Assembly: GCA_029237695.1 (NCBI GenBank) | Contig: CM055273.1 | Span: 58,455,968 to 58,519,967 of the forward strand | Length of the DNA: 64,000 nt | Source of the DNA: Conchocele bisecta | Lineage: Eukaryota; Mollusca; Bivalvia; Lucinida; Thyasiridae | Direction: 5' to 3' | Shown: in pieces, positions 12,401-27,400 of the stretch | How positions within the stretch are numbered: position 1 is the first letter of the stretch | How the letters are laid out: the number at the start of each line of letters is the position of its first letter | Translations under genes and position numbers: made by a program | The notes under the pieces: model-generated | Seen by the model: only the letters and a program-made list of their open reading frames with translations | Databases searched by the model: none | What the model was told of the DNA's origin: nothing

Positions 12401-15400
12401 GTTAGTATTTTACACGCCTAAGGTGAGAATTGAACTGACATCCTCCGGTATTGAAGTCCAATGCCATATTCCCTAGGCCACAGCCCATCCGTAAAATATT
12501 GTTTAACCATTTCATAACTGGAATGGAATTTGATATGGTAATTTTACAACGAATCAAACTGGTACAAAATGATTTTCAGACTAATCCATTTATGAAATGG
12601 GAGTGTTTTTGTTCTCGAAAACATGAAAATTACTTGCAAAAAGTGCAGATCCTGATGAGACGGCTCGTCACGAGCTGGCTCATCTGGATCTACACTGTTT
12701 GCCAATACTATACAGGCATGTGGTGTTGAAAGGGTTCAAGAAATCGCGCCCGAATATACATACTCGTATCCCTTGTTCTCTGGAGAGAGGTACGTGAGCG
12801 GGAGACTGTGGGAGTCCGGCATCTTCTGTACGTGGGTGTCACAGTCTTCCTTCGAGGGCCAGTCAGCCGCCAGGTACTCCAGCTCACTCTCAGGCTGCAA
12901 TACATCGATTGATTGATTGATGTGATTTGATTGATTAGACTGGGTTATTTATTGATTGATTGACTGCTTGATTGACTGATATGTAGATAAAGTGACTGAC
13001 TAATTTGACTGATTGCTTGATTGAACGATATATTGACCGATTGATTGCTTGATTGAGTTGAATGAATTGATTGCTGATTGGTAAATTGATGACCGATTGG
13101 TTGACTGAGTTATTGATTGAATGATTGATTTATACGAATGTAATGAATTGATTGAATTATTTGATTTAACTGGTTGTTTGATTGATTGATTGGGATTTTT
13201 TTTACGTCCATTCAAGATCAAGGTCACATATGTGGCTGTGACTAGAGAAATGGCGCCTACGGGTTTTGCGACCAGTGTAGATCCAGATCAGCCTGTTCAT
13301 CCAATCAGTCTGATCAGGATCTGCACTGTTCGCCTTTCCATCATGAAACACCAGTCATGCTTGTAACAAGGAATATATGCTGCTATCAGGCTACAGGGGT
13401 GTGTTATCTGATAAGGATCTGCACTGGTCACAAATCCCATCATTAGCCTCGTTTCTCCAGGCACAGCCACATATACAGTATGTGAATTATTGTTGTCTAT
13501 AAGGTAATACAAAACAGTAGATTTGTGCTGAGAATAGTGTGTAAACTTGCACTTCAGTGCTGAAAGACAGTGCTTTGATCTGGTGACAGGTACTCTTATC
13601 ACACAGGATCACTGAGCCCCAGGCGTGAATCCGAATAAGATTTACCATTAATCAGAGCTCCAGATAAGGGCGTATTGGCGTATCTTATACAATGATTTTA
13701 GCTGAATACGCATTGATTATCAAAAGTGGGAGTACAAACTACGCACAGCAATGTGAAAATATGCATTGATTTTCAATTGAGTAGTGAAAATAGTGTCATA
13801 AAATTGAAAATTCACTTAGTTGAGCGCTTTTTGCAGCTCAATTAAGTGAATGTTTAAATTTGTTATATTTTTTAATATTTGTTCCTTATTTAGTAATGAA
13901 AAAAATCCATTGTAAAATACGCAATGATTCTGAAATCAAGGGGTATAGTATGCTTTAGACACAAAGGAGCTCTGCATTAATATATGAATACATAAGGACA
14001 TGCTTACTCTCCACGTAGAGAAATGAACAAAAACACGGAAAACAGACACAAGTTGTTTGTGAATAAAACGTGACAGACAATAACGACCACCATCCACAAA
14101 TACATCCCACCCACCTTACGTGCACGGACAGTTGCCGTGGTATATTTCTCTGGTCGCACCGGCCTGCTGTAGTCGACATTGCCACTGATGTACACATCAC
14201 CGGTCTCGTCACCCAGCATCTGAAAATATCAAACTTACAGTATTAACCGTAAATATTTGTACACTATTCGCTTCGGAAACCCCCTAAAAAATAGGGGTTT
14301 CCCAAAATAAATTGTATCCAAATATAGTTATGATAAACAAGTACAATCATACTAACGATAATATTTGCACACTCCTTGCTGTGAGAAAGCATGCTTTATG
14401 GATTTCATAAGAACCGAGGCTACGGCGAGTTTCTTATGAAATCAGTCAACATGGTTGAGGATAAGTGATAATTCAATATGGTATTTATTAATTCAGTTTA
14501 CTAATTACAACATTGTTTGGAACATATACACATAGAGGATCTTACAGAAGGGTTTGCAATCACTGACTTATCTGTGGCTGTGACTGGGGAAATAGGGCTT
14601 ATGGGTTATGCGACCAGTGTAGATCCAGATCAGACTGTGCATCCGCACAGTCTGATCAGGATCTTCACTGCTCATGATTCCATCAATGAAGCACCTGCCA
14701 TTCGTCTAACAATTAATATAGATCGATATCAGGCTACAGGAGTGTGCTATCTGATCAGGAGCTACACTGGTCACAAATCTCATAAGCCCACTTTCTCCAC
14801 AGTCACAGCCACATTTCGGGTTGAAAGGGTAAATCACAGCTGACTGAAGTCCCCCGCCTCCACATCCATACCCCCCGCCCCCACCTCCTATGCTATCTAG
14901 TATCTACTATCGCTGGCGAACTGTGTCACCTGCATACATAGTATAGACGGACCAGTAGCCTATTTCACCAACATTGCAAAGTATACTTTTCTAGCAAAGT
15001 ATACTTTGAGGGAGTAATCATTTATTTTTCCTGAAATGCATTATTTCAAATGCAACTGCATATTATATATTTGATGATTAAAAGTATGCAGAATTATTAT
15101 ACTGAATTTATTACATTATCACAGCCAAAATGGCTGTGATAATGTAATATATTCAGTATAATAAAAATTAATAAATTTATCCGAAAATTGAAAATTTCTC
15201 CCTCAAAGTATACTTTGCTAGATAAGTATACTTTGCAATTTTGATGAAAGCGGCTACAGGGCAGATGGATTGATCTAATGGGAGTATATGGGTTGGGAGT
15301 TCAATCGCCTGTGGGTAAGTTTACAAGATTACCTACCTGTGATTTGAGCTTGTCCACAGCCTGTTTGCCGCTCGACTGTGTGAAGTCCATGCCGATAGCG

Positions 15401-18400
15401 GGGTCGTGTTTCCGCGACCAGGAACACATGAGTACCTGCTTCCCGTCCTTGTCCCCCATCTTACAATAGTCACCTGAAATATAGATGAAGAAGAAAACAG
15501 TAGTAAAATAGTATGTTAGATGTGGTAAGCAATCAAATGATTAGGGTAAAAAAAATATATGATACAATGTATACAATGATAAAATTAAATTTTCACGAAG
15601 CAAAAACACGAGATCTAAACAGGACACGTAAAAATATTCTTAGGAGACGATTCTCATGTGCTGCTTAAATATGTTTTTATTAAGAAGTATGACAAATGTG
15701 GACAAACACCAATATTTCAAGCTGGGCCAAAGAATTTGATTTAACCCTTTCCCTGTTTTGCGATATTTCGACTCTTCCAAATCGAAAACATCTGAATAAA
15801 AGAATCAAATGCTGGGTCAAATGATGGTTAAATTATCTGATAGAGTAGAAAACATTGTGGGAAAAGGAGAAATTGCTTGTTACAAGCAATTTCTCCTTTT
15901 CCCACAATGTTTTCAAAAGACATCTTCTGCAGAGGCGTGAAAAGTCGTTTCTATGAGGGAAAGGGTTAAGTTATCAGTAGTTATGACTTAGGAAAGAGTG
16001 TAGACTGTATCCTAAATGGACAAGATAGGCATATCTGGGTCACAACGGAATACTTTTGTTGACATTTTGTTGATGATTTCGAATGACGTCAGAGCTATGA
16101 TTCAATGTACACAAATCTGTGTCATTTTCAAAGAAAACAAAATTACATTTGTGCATTTCATAGCATACAATGAGCCAGGATAAACTTGATGTCAATGACA
16201 ATAGCCTGGAATTCAGAACGGAATATTTGCATCAAAAAATATATATATTCAGCCCCGAAATTAGAATAACTTGGCCCCTTCCCCCAAAAATAATACGATT
16301 AGGAATAATCGTATTACTCATATAAGGGGTATAACCAGATTCAACTCTCACATACAAGAATGCCAAAGACGTACCCGAGAGCAAAACCAGGTCTCCAGGC
16401 GGAATTCAGGTAAGGATGAATCCCGATCGTTAAATTACCCATTGCATGCTCCCAACCACCCGCATTCAGATGCTTCTATTACAATAACTAGTGATTATAT
16501 CGATTCCAAGGCAATATAGGTTATTCTTGGGATATGCTCTTTGCCTCATTTCTTGAAAAGCTATAAATTTTAAAGTCCCTCTTTTTATAAAATTTTTGAC
16601 CACATGGTCTTTATCAAAATAGTGTGAAAATGTATTGACAGTCCTATGTGACGTCCATAGTGTAGCAGTAAACCGGATCATTGACAGTCCTATGTGACGT
16701 CCATAGTGTAGCAGTAAACCGGATCATTGACAGTCCTATTTGACGTCCATAGTGTAGCAGTAAACTGGATCATTGACAGTCCTATGTGACGTCCATAGTG
16801 TAGCAGTAAACTGGATCATTGACAGTCCTATGTGACGTCCATAGTGTAGCAGTAAACCGGATCATTTACAGTCCTATGTGACGTCCATAGTGTAGCAGTA
16901 AACCGGATCATTTACAGTCCTATGTGACGTCCATAGTGTAGCAGTAAACCGGATCATTTACAGTCCTATGTGACGTCCATAGTGTAGCAGTAAACCGGAT
17001 CCGGTTTACTGCTACACGATGGACGTCACATAGGACTGTCAATACATTTTCACACTATTTTGATAAAGACCATGTGGTCAAAAATTTAATAAAAAGAGGG
17101 ACTCTAAAATAATGTGTATTAAATGTGCTTCCCTTCGCAGGTTATTGGAAATTACATGTATTATAAATTTTAAGATTTCAAAACGTATAGAGTATTTGAT
17201 TCCTACATAATCAATCAATACACAATATTATACACATTGTTTTAAAGTCACTCTTTTTATTAAATTTTCGACCATATGGTCGAAAATTTAATAAAAAGAG
17301 TGACTTTAAAACAATGTGTATTAAATGTGCTTCCCTTCGGAGGTTATTGGAAATTACAATATATTATATGTTGCCATTATTGTGGTTTTATTGAGACATA
17401 GTTTTTATAAAAAAAGGAAATTCAATAGTTTGTAATGAAAAAGTTCATCATTTATTACACTGTAATACTAGCTTTCAGTCAAGTAAATAGGATCTTACAC
17501 GAGTGGATGTTTATTAATCGAGTTTACTGATTTCATATAGTGAAATTTCATGTAATACTGTAATACTAGCTTTCAGTCAAGTAAATAGATGATCTTACAT
17601 GAGTGGATATTTATTAATCAAGTTTACTGATTTCATATAGTGAAATTTCATGTAATACTGTAATACCAGCTTTCAGTCAAGTAAATATACGATCTTACAT
17701 GAGTGGATGTTTATTAATCGAGTTTACTGATTTCATATAGTGAAATTTCCAGCTTTCAGTCAAGTAAATAGACGATCTTACATGAGTGGATGTTTATTAA
17801 TCGAGTTTACTGATTGCATATAGTGAAATTTCATGTAATACTGTAATACTAGCTTTCAGTCAAGTAAATAGATGACCTTACATGAGTGGATGTTTATTAA
17901 TCGAGTTTAATGATTTCATATAGTGAAATTTCATGCCGAAATTTCTTATGAAATCAGTCAACGAGTTAATAAATACCATATTAAATCACCACAAATGTTA
18001 GATTATGTTTATTGCATAAGCATAACAGCATGCATTGAAGCTGTAGTCCTCACCTAACATGTTTTTATAAAAAAAAAAAAAATTCAATAGTTTGTAATGA
18101 AAAAGTTCATCATTTAATACACTGTAATACTAGCTTTCAGTCAAGTAAATAGGATCTTACACGAGTGGATGTTTATTAATCGAGTTTACTGATTTCATAT
18201 AGTGAAATTTCATGTAATACTGTAATACTAGCTTTCAGTCAAGTAAATAGATGATCTTACATGAGTGGATATTTATTAATCAAGTTTACTGATTTCATAT
18301 AGTGAAATTTCATGTAATACTGTAATACCAGCTTTCAGTCAAGTAAATATACGATCTTACATGAGTGGATGTTTATTAATCGAGTTTACTGATTTCATAT

Positions 18401-21400
18401 AGTGAAATTTCCAGCTTTCAGTCAAGTAAATAGACGATCTTATATGAGTGGATGTTTATTAATCGAGTTTACTGATTTCATATAGTGAAATTTCATGTAA
18501 TACTGTAATACTAGCTTTTAGTCAAGTAAATAGATGATCTTACATGAGTGGATGTTTATTAATCGAGTTTAATGATTTCATATAGTGAAATTTCATGCCG
18601 AAATTTCTTATGAAATCAGTCAACGAGTTAATAAATACCATATTAAATCACCACAAATGTTAGATTCTGTTTATTTCATAAGCATAACAGCATGCATTGA
18701 AGCTGTAGTCCTCACCTAACAGTTTTTATAAAAAAAAAAAATCAATAATTTGTAATGAAAAAGTTCATCATTTATTACACTGTAATACTAGCTTTCAGTC
18801 AAGTAAATAGGATCTTACACGACACGAGTGGATGTTTATTAATCAAGTTTACTGATTTCATATAGTGAAATTTCATGTAATACTGTAATACTAGCTTTCA
18901 GTCAAGTAAATATATGATCTTACATGAGTGGATGTTTATTAATCGAGTTTAATGATTTCATATAGTGAAATTTCCAGCTTTCAGTAAAGTAAATATACGA
19001 TCTTACATGAGTGGATGTTTATTAATTGAGTTTAATGATTTCATATAGTGAAATTTCCAGCTTTCAGTAAAGTAAATATACGATCTTACATGAGTGGATG
19101 TTTATTAATTGAGTTTACTGATTTCATATAGTGAAATTTCATGCCGAAGTTTCTTATGAAATCAGTCAACGAGTTAATAAATACCATAATAAATCACCAC
19201 AAATGTTAGATTATGTTTATTGCATAAACATAACAGCATGCATTGAAGCTGTAGTCCTCACCTAACATGCGAGCTCATTGGCAAGTGTATTACACAGAAC
19301 TGAATGTTTACAAACAAATATATATATTCAGCCCTGAAATCAGAATAATCCTGATCTGATGTCAGGTCCTCGCCACACCAGAATCACTTGGCCCCCTCCC
19401 AAAAGCAGTAGGATCAGTAATAATCTTACTACTTTTATAATGGGCAATAACCCAATTCAACTCTCAGGTAACAAAAGAGCCAAAGATAACAAGAAATACG
19501 TCTGTCGAACGCGGATGCCACTTGCAGCATATTTGTGAAACTGTGACAAATTGGTTAACCGAAAAGTGTGACGGACGGACAGACGGACGAACTTACATTT
19601 CGGACCTTAGGGGGTACTTGCTATATAAAAGATCAAAGGAAATACCCCGTAAGACACAATAGGCTTACGGGGTACGAAATAAGTTCCATTGTCTTCTATT
19701 GTCTTAGGCCACGCCCCCTACCCCATAAGTACCCTAATGTGTGCCCGGACAGACAGACGGACGGACAGACGGACGGACAGACAGACGGACGGTCCAAACA
19801 CTATATGCCACCCGTTTCTTCGAAACCCGGTGGCATAAAAACATAACGGAGGGCCAAACCAGGCAAATCGTGATTTCTATAAGTATAGGAACCCCAACCT
19901 TAAATTTATGCCGTCAAGTCCGCCCGACCAACCACCCACCACAGAAATTGAAATATCATACTCACTTGTAAATGTTGTGAATCACTGGGAGCCGCCACAT
20001 TGTGATAACTGGTCATAAATTATACAACTTTCATGCATATATGGTAGGCACGATAGTAAAACAAAACATGGCTATTCTTTAGTCCAGTCTCAAATCTCCA
20101 GTCCAGTCTCAAATGTGGCTATGACTGGAGAAATGGGGCTTATGGGTTTTTCGACCAGTGTAGATGTAGATCAGCCTGTGCATCATTTCAATGGTGTTCG
20201 CCATTCCACCAAAGAAACACCCACAATGATTCTACCAAACACTATAGATCCTTATCAGGGTGTGGGAATGAGCTAGAAGATCAGGTGCTACACTGGTTAG
20301 AAATGCTATAAACCCCATGTCTCCAGTCACAGCAACCCTGGGGGGCGTTTCACTAAACTTTGTGCGACTAAAATGTTTGTAAGTGCAAAATTATGATAGT
20401 CTGTAACTTTCACATTAACAATTATTGAATTTACATTTATTGAGCATAGGCTGCATATGCAGCCTATGCTCAATAAATGTAAATTCATTAATTTAAATTT
20501 CCAGACGATTCTAAATTTGCATTTACGAACATTTTAGTTGTACAAAGTTTATTGAAATGGTCCCCAGCTTCTTATGTATTCACAGACAAATGGTCAGCTG
20601 AGAAAACGTAACTTCCAACATTTGCGACAAGTGTAGATCCTGATCATACTGAATAGTAATATGATATGACAATGGTTAAATAATATTCTTGACGACAGCA
20701 AAGCTACTACAGTCACTGAATGGTGAACAGCATACGCCCTGATCAACCTGCGCAGATGCGCAGGCTGATCTGTGGCTATGCTGATCGCATACGTTGTAAG
20801 GTCTGCATGTAACTCCTCAGCCAGTGGTTAACATGACAGAGTATTGCTCACTACATGAAAATCAGATTCCTTTACCAACCTCTTGGCTCCTGATGACATC
20901 ATGTGACACAAGAACTATCGCTTAACAGTGACATGTGATGACAAGTCGACAACAGAGGGACTCTGCTAATGTAATGTATGGTGCTCGACGGCCAATCGAC
21001 ACAAGGGTATCATTTAGGGCCTAGCATGGTAGATGTCCTCGTGTCTTGACCAGCATTATTAGTATTATTTTATTTGCTAAACATTCTCAATGTAATTCTT
21101 CTACTCTCTCTCGGCCGTGAAGTTGTTCAAGGCTCATTCCAAGTACATTCATCAAATTGGACTTGAAATCAAGCAGTGTGATTGGCCGAGACTGAGCATA
21201 GCTCACTGTCGACCAATCAAACTTTCTGATTTCAATGCTTTATGCGATCAATCATGATAATGCAATACATACCAGAGCTCCAGTTAAGGTGCGTAATTTG
21301 GAGGTAAATTTCTTATTTCTCCATCATAAATGGCAAGTTGGGAGTGCTTTAGAATCGTCTCTATGAGACGATTCTAAAGGACTCCCAACTTGCAATTTTT

Positions 21401-24400
21401 GATGAAGAAATAACAAAATTTCACAAGTTGGTAAAATTACGCATCTTAACTGGAGCTCTGATACGTACTCAGAAAGTATTATAAGCATCAGGCCAGTAGC
21501 CTATTTCACCAACATTGCAAAGTATACTTTGAGGGAGTAATCATTTATTTTTCCTGAAATGCATTATTTCATACAGAACTAACAACTGCATATATTTGAT
21601 AATTAAAAGTGTGCATAATTATTATACTGAATTTATTACATTATCACAGCCAAAATGGCTGTGATAATGTAATAAATTCAGTATAATAAAAATTAATAAA
21701 TTGGTCCTTAAATTGAAAATTTCTCCCTCAAAGTGTACATTGCTAGAAAAGTATACTTTGTAATGTTGATGAAATCGGCTACTGGACTCTGATTTTCTGT
21801 GACAGTGTTCAATGTATGGATTGGTATATTATCTTACAGACTGGTCAACAGCTATGGCCATTTAGGCCACCTTTGAGAGAGGGAGAATGGAGATGAATAC
21901 CCAATTTTACTAGTGAAAGTTTGTATGGGTTCATACAAACTTTCACTAGTAAAATTTAAGGGTTTTTCAAGGGTTTTTCAAGACATTTAATTTCAAATTA
22001 AAAAAATATTTTTTTTACAATGACCCCAATTTTTAGCCAGAGCTGATACAAAGTTTGATTTTTAAGACTGGAGCCATTTTGGCTATTTTATTAAGGCTGG
22101 TGTAATTTAATTGAATTTGGTGGTGGCGTTTTGACCAAAGTGGGCCAGTTAATATTCAATTATTTCTTTTTAAGGGCTATTATTGTTTTTCAAAGGTTTT
22201 TCAAAGCAATTGATCATTTTCAAGGGTTTTTCAAGTCAGTGAGTGAGTGAGTGAATAGGGTTTAACGTCCGCTTTTCTGACATAGAGGTACAAGCCTCAG
22301 GGAGTCTACACGCAGACGGGTCAACGGGGTCGAGTCCCATATCCACCTGTCCAAGGGGGGTAAATCCCAACTTCAGAACTCAATATTTACAATCAAAATA
22401 TATATTCAGTCCTGAAATTAGAACAACCTGATCTGGTGCCAGGCCCTCGCCACACCAGCATCATTTATCCCATCCCCTAAAAGTAATAGGATTAGCGCTA
22501 ATCTTACTTTTATATATGGGGCATAGCCCGACTCAACTCTCACATACAAGAAAGCCAAAAATGTACATGAGGGCCAAATCTGGTATAGTGGGTTCCGGAA
22601 AGTATGAACCCAATCGTTAAGCCAGTTTAGTCGCCTTTTACGACAAGCAATGGCTACTGCAGCACTATTCTCAGGATCAGTTGATCCCGCCCCGGTGCCT
22701 GCACGGGGCTTTTCAAGTCAGATGTCAAATTTAAGGCTTTTTCCAAGACCTGTGCGAACCCTGAGAGACATGCTCAGATTGTCTTTTAAAATATGATGCA
22801 CATCACCTTACATTAACCCTCACTACACTGGAGACAGACGGAAATTGTCGTCTGCTGTTTTTCATTTTTGCCTTAATTCATAACAAAAAAAACTGTTTTG
22901 ACAGCACATGAGAATCCTCTCCTGTGGAGACGATTCTCATGCACTGTCAAAACAAGTTTTTGTGGAGAAATATTGTAAATAAAATATTTCCAGCATACCA
23001 CATTTAATTCAGCATAGTAAGGGTTAAGACCCCTCCCTATACAATCCCACTCCCTCACTGAATAGACAAAGACATATGTCAACAGCTGGCAAAAGTGACC
23101 AGACGACGTTTGCGGCGAACCTGGTCCCAGATCAGCCAGCGCATCCGTGAAGTCCGATCTGCTCATACGCTGTTCAGCATTCAGTCAATGATGTACCTTT
23201 GCCCACATTTCTTTCGCAAGAAATTATCAGTGGTTCGAGCAAATTTGAACCTGGATCCATTTGCAATACCTTTGTCACAGAGTTAGCCAAGCTGTCTGAA
23301 TGAATGGAAATTGCGAGGCCAGCAGCTGAGAAAATGTATCCCAGCAACACTTGGACGGAGGTCCAAAATTGTTGACACCAAGGTGAAGGTCACCAAGGTC
23401 AAGGTCAACCGAATTACACTGAGTGGATAGCCATCAATATTAGGAAGCTATTGATGAAGCTTGGTAATGCTCCGACTAACGGATCAAAAGATATGCAAAA
23501 TTCTTGATGACGCCACCGGAATAGTGACCGCTATGTCTCACTTTCCACTACCGTGGGCGAGACAAAAAATTAGATTGTGGCCCCTTCCCCAAATGGCTGG
23601 CTTAACCCCTGAAATGTAGGGTATATAAAAGCACAAGATAAACAACATCAACACGACAAGCGGTGCTACTTTATTCCTCATGCAAGTACATCAGTCTAAC
23701 AGACTATACTACAAGTACCTATATCGGTTGACATTTCCTTAATTTTCATTTCTTCGTACACGGCATGCTGGGAGATTTTCACCTCCATGGGCACCTGTTC
23801 CGCGAGCAGACGGTCATTCTGCTGCTGCCAGTAGTCGTGTTTTCGTTGGTAGTCCTTCAGGTCATTCAACGTCTGCTGCAGCGACCTAGCGGCACATTGA
23901 TTAATTGATTAAATGTATTACAGTAGAGGCTCTCTACACCAGACACCCTGGGAGGTCCCCCAGGGTGTCCGGTTTAGAGATCTTCCACTGTAAATCAGAC
24001 ATATGACTATGCAAAGGTAGCTGTGCTTTGCGAACTTGAACAGGCATTATCATCATATATATACACCAATGAAACCCATAAAATTAAGGATACACGGTTC
24101 GATCCTATTTCCCAGTTCGATCCCACCTGCCACCCACTTATTGGTGTTTAACAGCCTATCAACAGCTAAGGTCATTTAAGGCCAGGCCAACGTGATCAAT
24201 CCCGTATTAACCTGCTGCATTGGGGGGAAACTCCCAAAATCAGAACGGAATATTTACATCAAAATAAATATATATTCAGCCCTGCGATTAGAACCTGATC
24301 TGGTGCCAGGTCCATACCACACAAGTCACTTGGCCCCTTCCACTAAAAGTAATACCGGTAGGGTTACTCCTAGAAGGGGTATAACCAGATTCAACTCTCA

Positions 24401-27400
24401 CATACAAGAAAGACGTACCGGAGGGTCAAACCAATCTCCAGTCTGGATTCCGGGCATGCTCCCAACTAATCACAACAACAGATTGCGGGGAATCCCAAAA
24501 TCAAAACTGAAGGTAACAGTGATTGGAATATGTCTGAATGGGACTATTGATTAAATGAGGTTTTCGGTCCATTCAATGCCAAGGTCATACGAGCCGAAGC
24601 CTGAGAAAAAGGCATTCCTTCAGTAGGATTATCGAAGCATTTTCTTGGTGGTATTAACCTACTTTCAGTACTGAATAGCAAACAGTGTATGCCCAGATCA
24701 GACAGCGTGGATGCGCAGGCTGATCTGGGGCTGCACTGACTGCCAAATTGTAAGAAATTTGACAGCCATTAACACAGACGGACAGGTGACATGCAGAATG
24801 CCTTGCAATCAACACATTCTTAGAAAATTCAGGTCATTATATTATAAAACAAATAATTTGTTAACAATATTTACAATTTTATAAGGTCATATAACAACAC
24901 CTCATTCAAAACAAACATCCACTTTTCTCTCATCACTTAATGGATGAAGATGGACAAACAGTACCAAATCATAAGATATATTTTTAAAGCTGTGCAGAAA
25001 AATAGCGTATAAAATTTGCAACCAGTGCAGAAAGCACATTCGCAGTCTGATACCCATAAATAACTTTCAGATTTATTCCATGTTAATTTTCAGATTATCA
25101 CATTCAGAAGGAATTGGCTAGTATTGTAAAATCAGTGCAGATCCTGATGTGGATGCTCGTAATCTGGATCTACACTGTTTGCAAATATCCTGTTTAAAGT
25201 GTTCAGAGAAATCATAACCTCCTTGTTATTTTTTTTAATAATAAAAATTATTGTAAATCGAATGACATGCTGTTAACTCTTTGCATGCTGGGAAATTTAT
25301 GGGCTATAAATAGTTCAAAAATAGCAGATGACAATTCATTATATTTTCTTTTATTTCTCCTTATAAATGTCATTCATGAAATTTCAAGACATATTTACAG
25401 AGAGAAATAAAACATATTCTCCTAATTCGTTTGGCGGATATTTTCGCCGCTAGCATGCAAAGAGTTAATGAATGTACCTGTGTTGAGCTTCCAATGCGGT
25501 CTCCAACTTCGCGTGACACAACACGGCGTGTTTCCGCTTCGCCGCCGCCTCAAAGTCGGGCTGGATCTTTAACGTGTTTTCAAAGCATATCACAGACTTG
25601 TTGTACTCCCCCAGTACCTGTAATGGATGATTGCATAGCTCCAGATAAGCATATTTTGGGATCAATCGGCATCAAAAATTAGGAAATCAGCATTGAAATT
25701 CAGTATTGGAAAATATTTTAGGGGGTAAAATAGTTTTTAAGACTAAACCTTATCTGGAGCTCTGTAAATGACTGTTAACTACCTGCAAGCACACTGTAAA
25801 TGACTGTTAACTACCTGCAAGCACACTGTAAATGACTGTTAACTACCTGCAAGCACATATTTTGGTTTTCACACTTAAAAGGTGGGAAACAGAAATGGAC
25901 GTCTATTTTTCATATAATTTCGCAAAATGGGTTTCTGCAGAACATGATAACCATCTCCAACTGCCTTTTCCACGTTTTCCTGCCGACAAACTTTTGGTCA
26001 TTAAGCACATTAAATCTAAATAATATTTAAAAGTACCGGTAAGTACTTTTTTATCAATAACAAAAAAATCACCCTCCCCAAAAAAAATTATTTCATGAAA
26101 TACCATTTATTTTATTGCGAAAAAACGATTTTCCTATGGGAATTTAACATGGGGGCTAAAAAATAGATTTTTTTAAATATTTTATTTGTGGACCGATTAT
26201 AAAAATATAACTTTTTTTTTCTCAGTTACATCATTTTCAAGCTATCTCGCCAGGTTTCGGAGTCAATTTCCAAAATTTTTCTTTTTTTGATAAACTATTT
26301 TTTTTGGAAATTGACTCCCCATGTTAAATTCTCATAGGAAAATCGTGTTTTCGCAATAAAAACAATATTTGATAGAATTTCATCAAATAATTTTTTTAGG
26401 GAAGGGCGACTTTTTTGTTATTGCAACATAATGGAATTTGACCTGGCCGAATATGACCTTACCTGTAGCTGTTGACAGGCCTTAACCACCATTAAGTAAA
26501 ATCTGTAGCCGATTTCATCAAAATTGTAAAGTATACTTTTCTAGCAAAGTATACTTTGAGCGAGTAATCATTTACTTTTCCCAAAATGCATTATTTCATA
26601 CAGAACTAACTACTGCATATATTTGATGATTAAAAGTATGCAGAATTATTATACTGAATTTATTACATTATCACAGCCAAAATGCTGTGATAAACAATAA
26701 ATTCAGTATAATAACAAGAAACGAGGCAAAGCCACGAAGGCCAGGTTTTTTCCAAGCATGGACACTTGGATAACATAATTATACCCACTTTTTGTAGACT
26801 AGATGGCCGTGGCCTGTATGTCGCGCCTTGTGGCGAGGCATCGACACTAAAAAAATATATATAGTAGATGGAAAAACTTAAATAACGAAAAAACATTAAC
26901 AGGACACACGGACGTACGGACAGAAGGACATATGCCAAAATGCCGACAATATCGCGCTTTCCGCAAGCGGGTGCGACAATGATGATAAACACCCATGTGA
27001 AGTATCAAGGTAATGGGTGAAGCAGTTGCAGAGATATAGTACAGGAAAAAACTTTAACAAATAAATTCAAAGTAATTTGACCTTGACATTGCTTGCGCAC
27101 AGGGGCCGCACGGTTGGGGGTTAGAATGAAACTATGGACGATGATAAACACCCATGTGAAGTTTCAAGGTAATGGGCGAAGCAGTTGCAGAGATATAGTA
27201 TAACCAAAAAGTTTTAACCAAAAAATTTAACCAGACGTACGTTAAAAGGTTAATGTTGAAAATGGCTAAGTCAATTACGTAGAAATAATAGGTGAAGGTA
27301 AATAAATGGTCACATGTTGGATAGTTGTATGTGGTAGGCACCCCTTGGTTATGAAGCTGTGAAAGTTTGGTGGTCCTAGGTGGTACAGTACCAAAGAAAT

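Noticed and set aside
4573..15473. MITEs near splice sites as introners (introns created by transposons)
   Set aside because: The TIRs do not coincide with the splice sites, and exon order and phases match TTC17 of other animals, so these introns appear older than the insertions.
16633..16999. Regular direct repeats resembling a CRISPR array
   Set aside because: The 46-bp units are contiguous without unique spacers, lie in a eukaryotic foldback element, and no cas-like gene is near.
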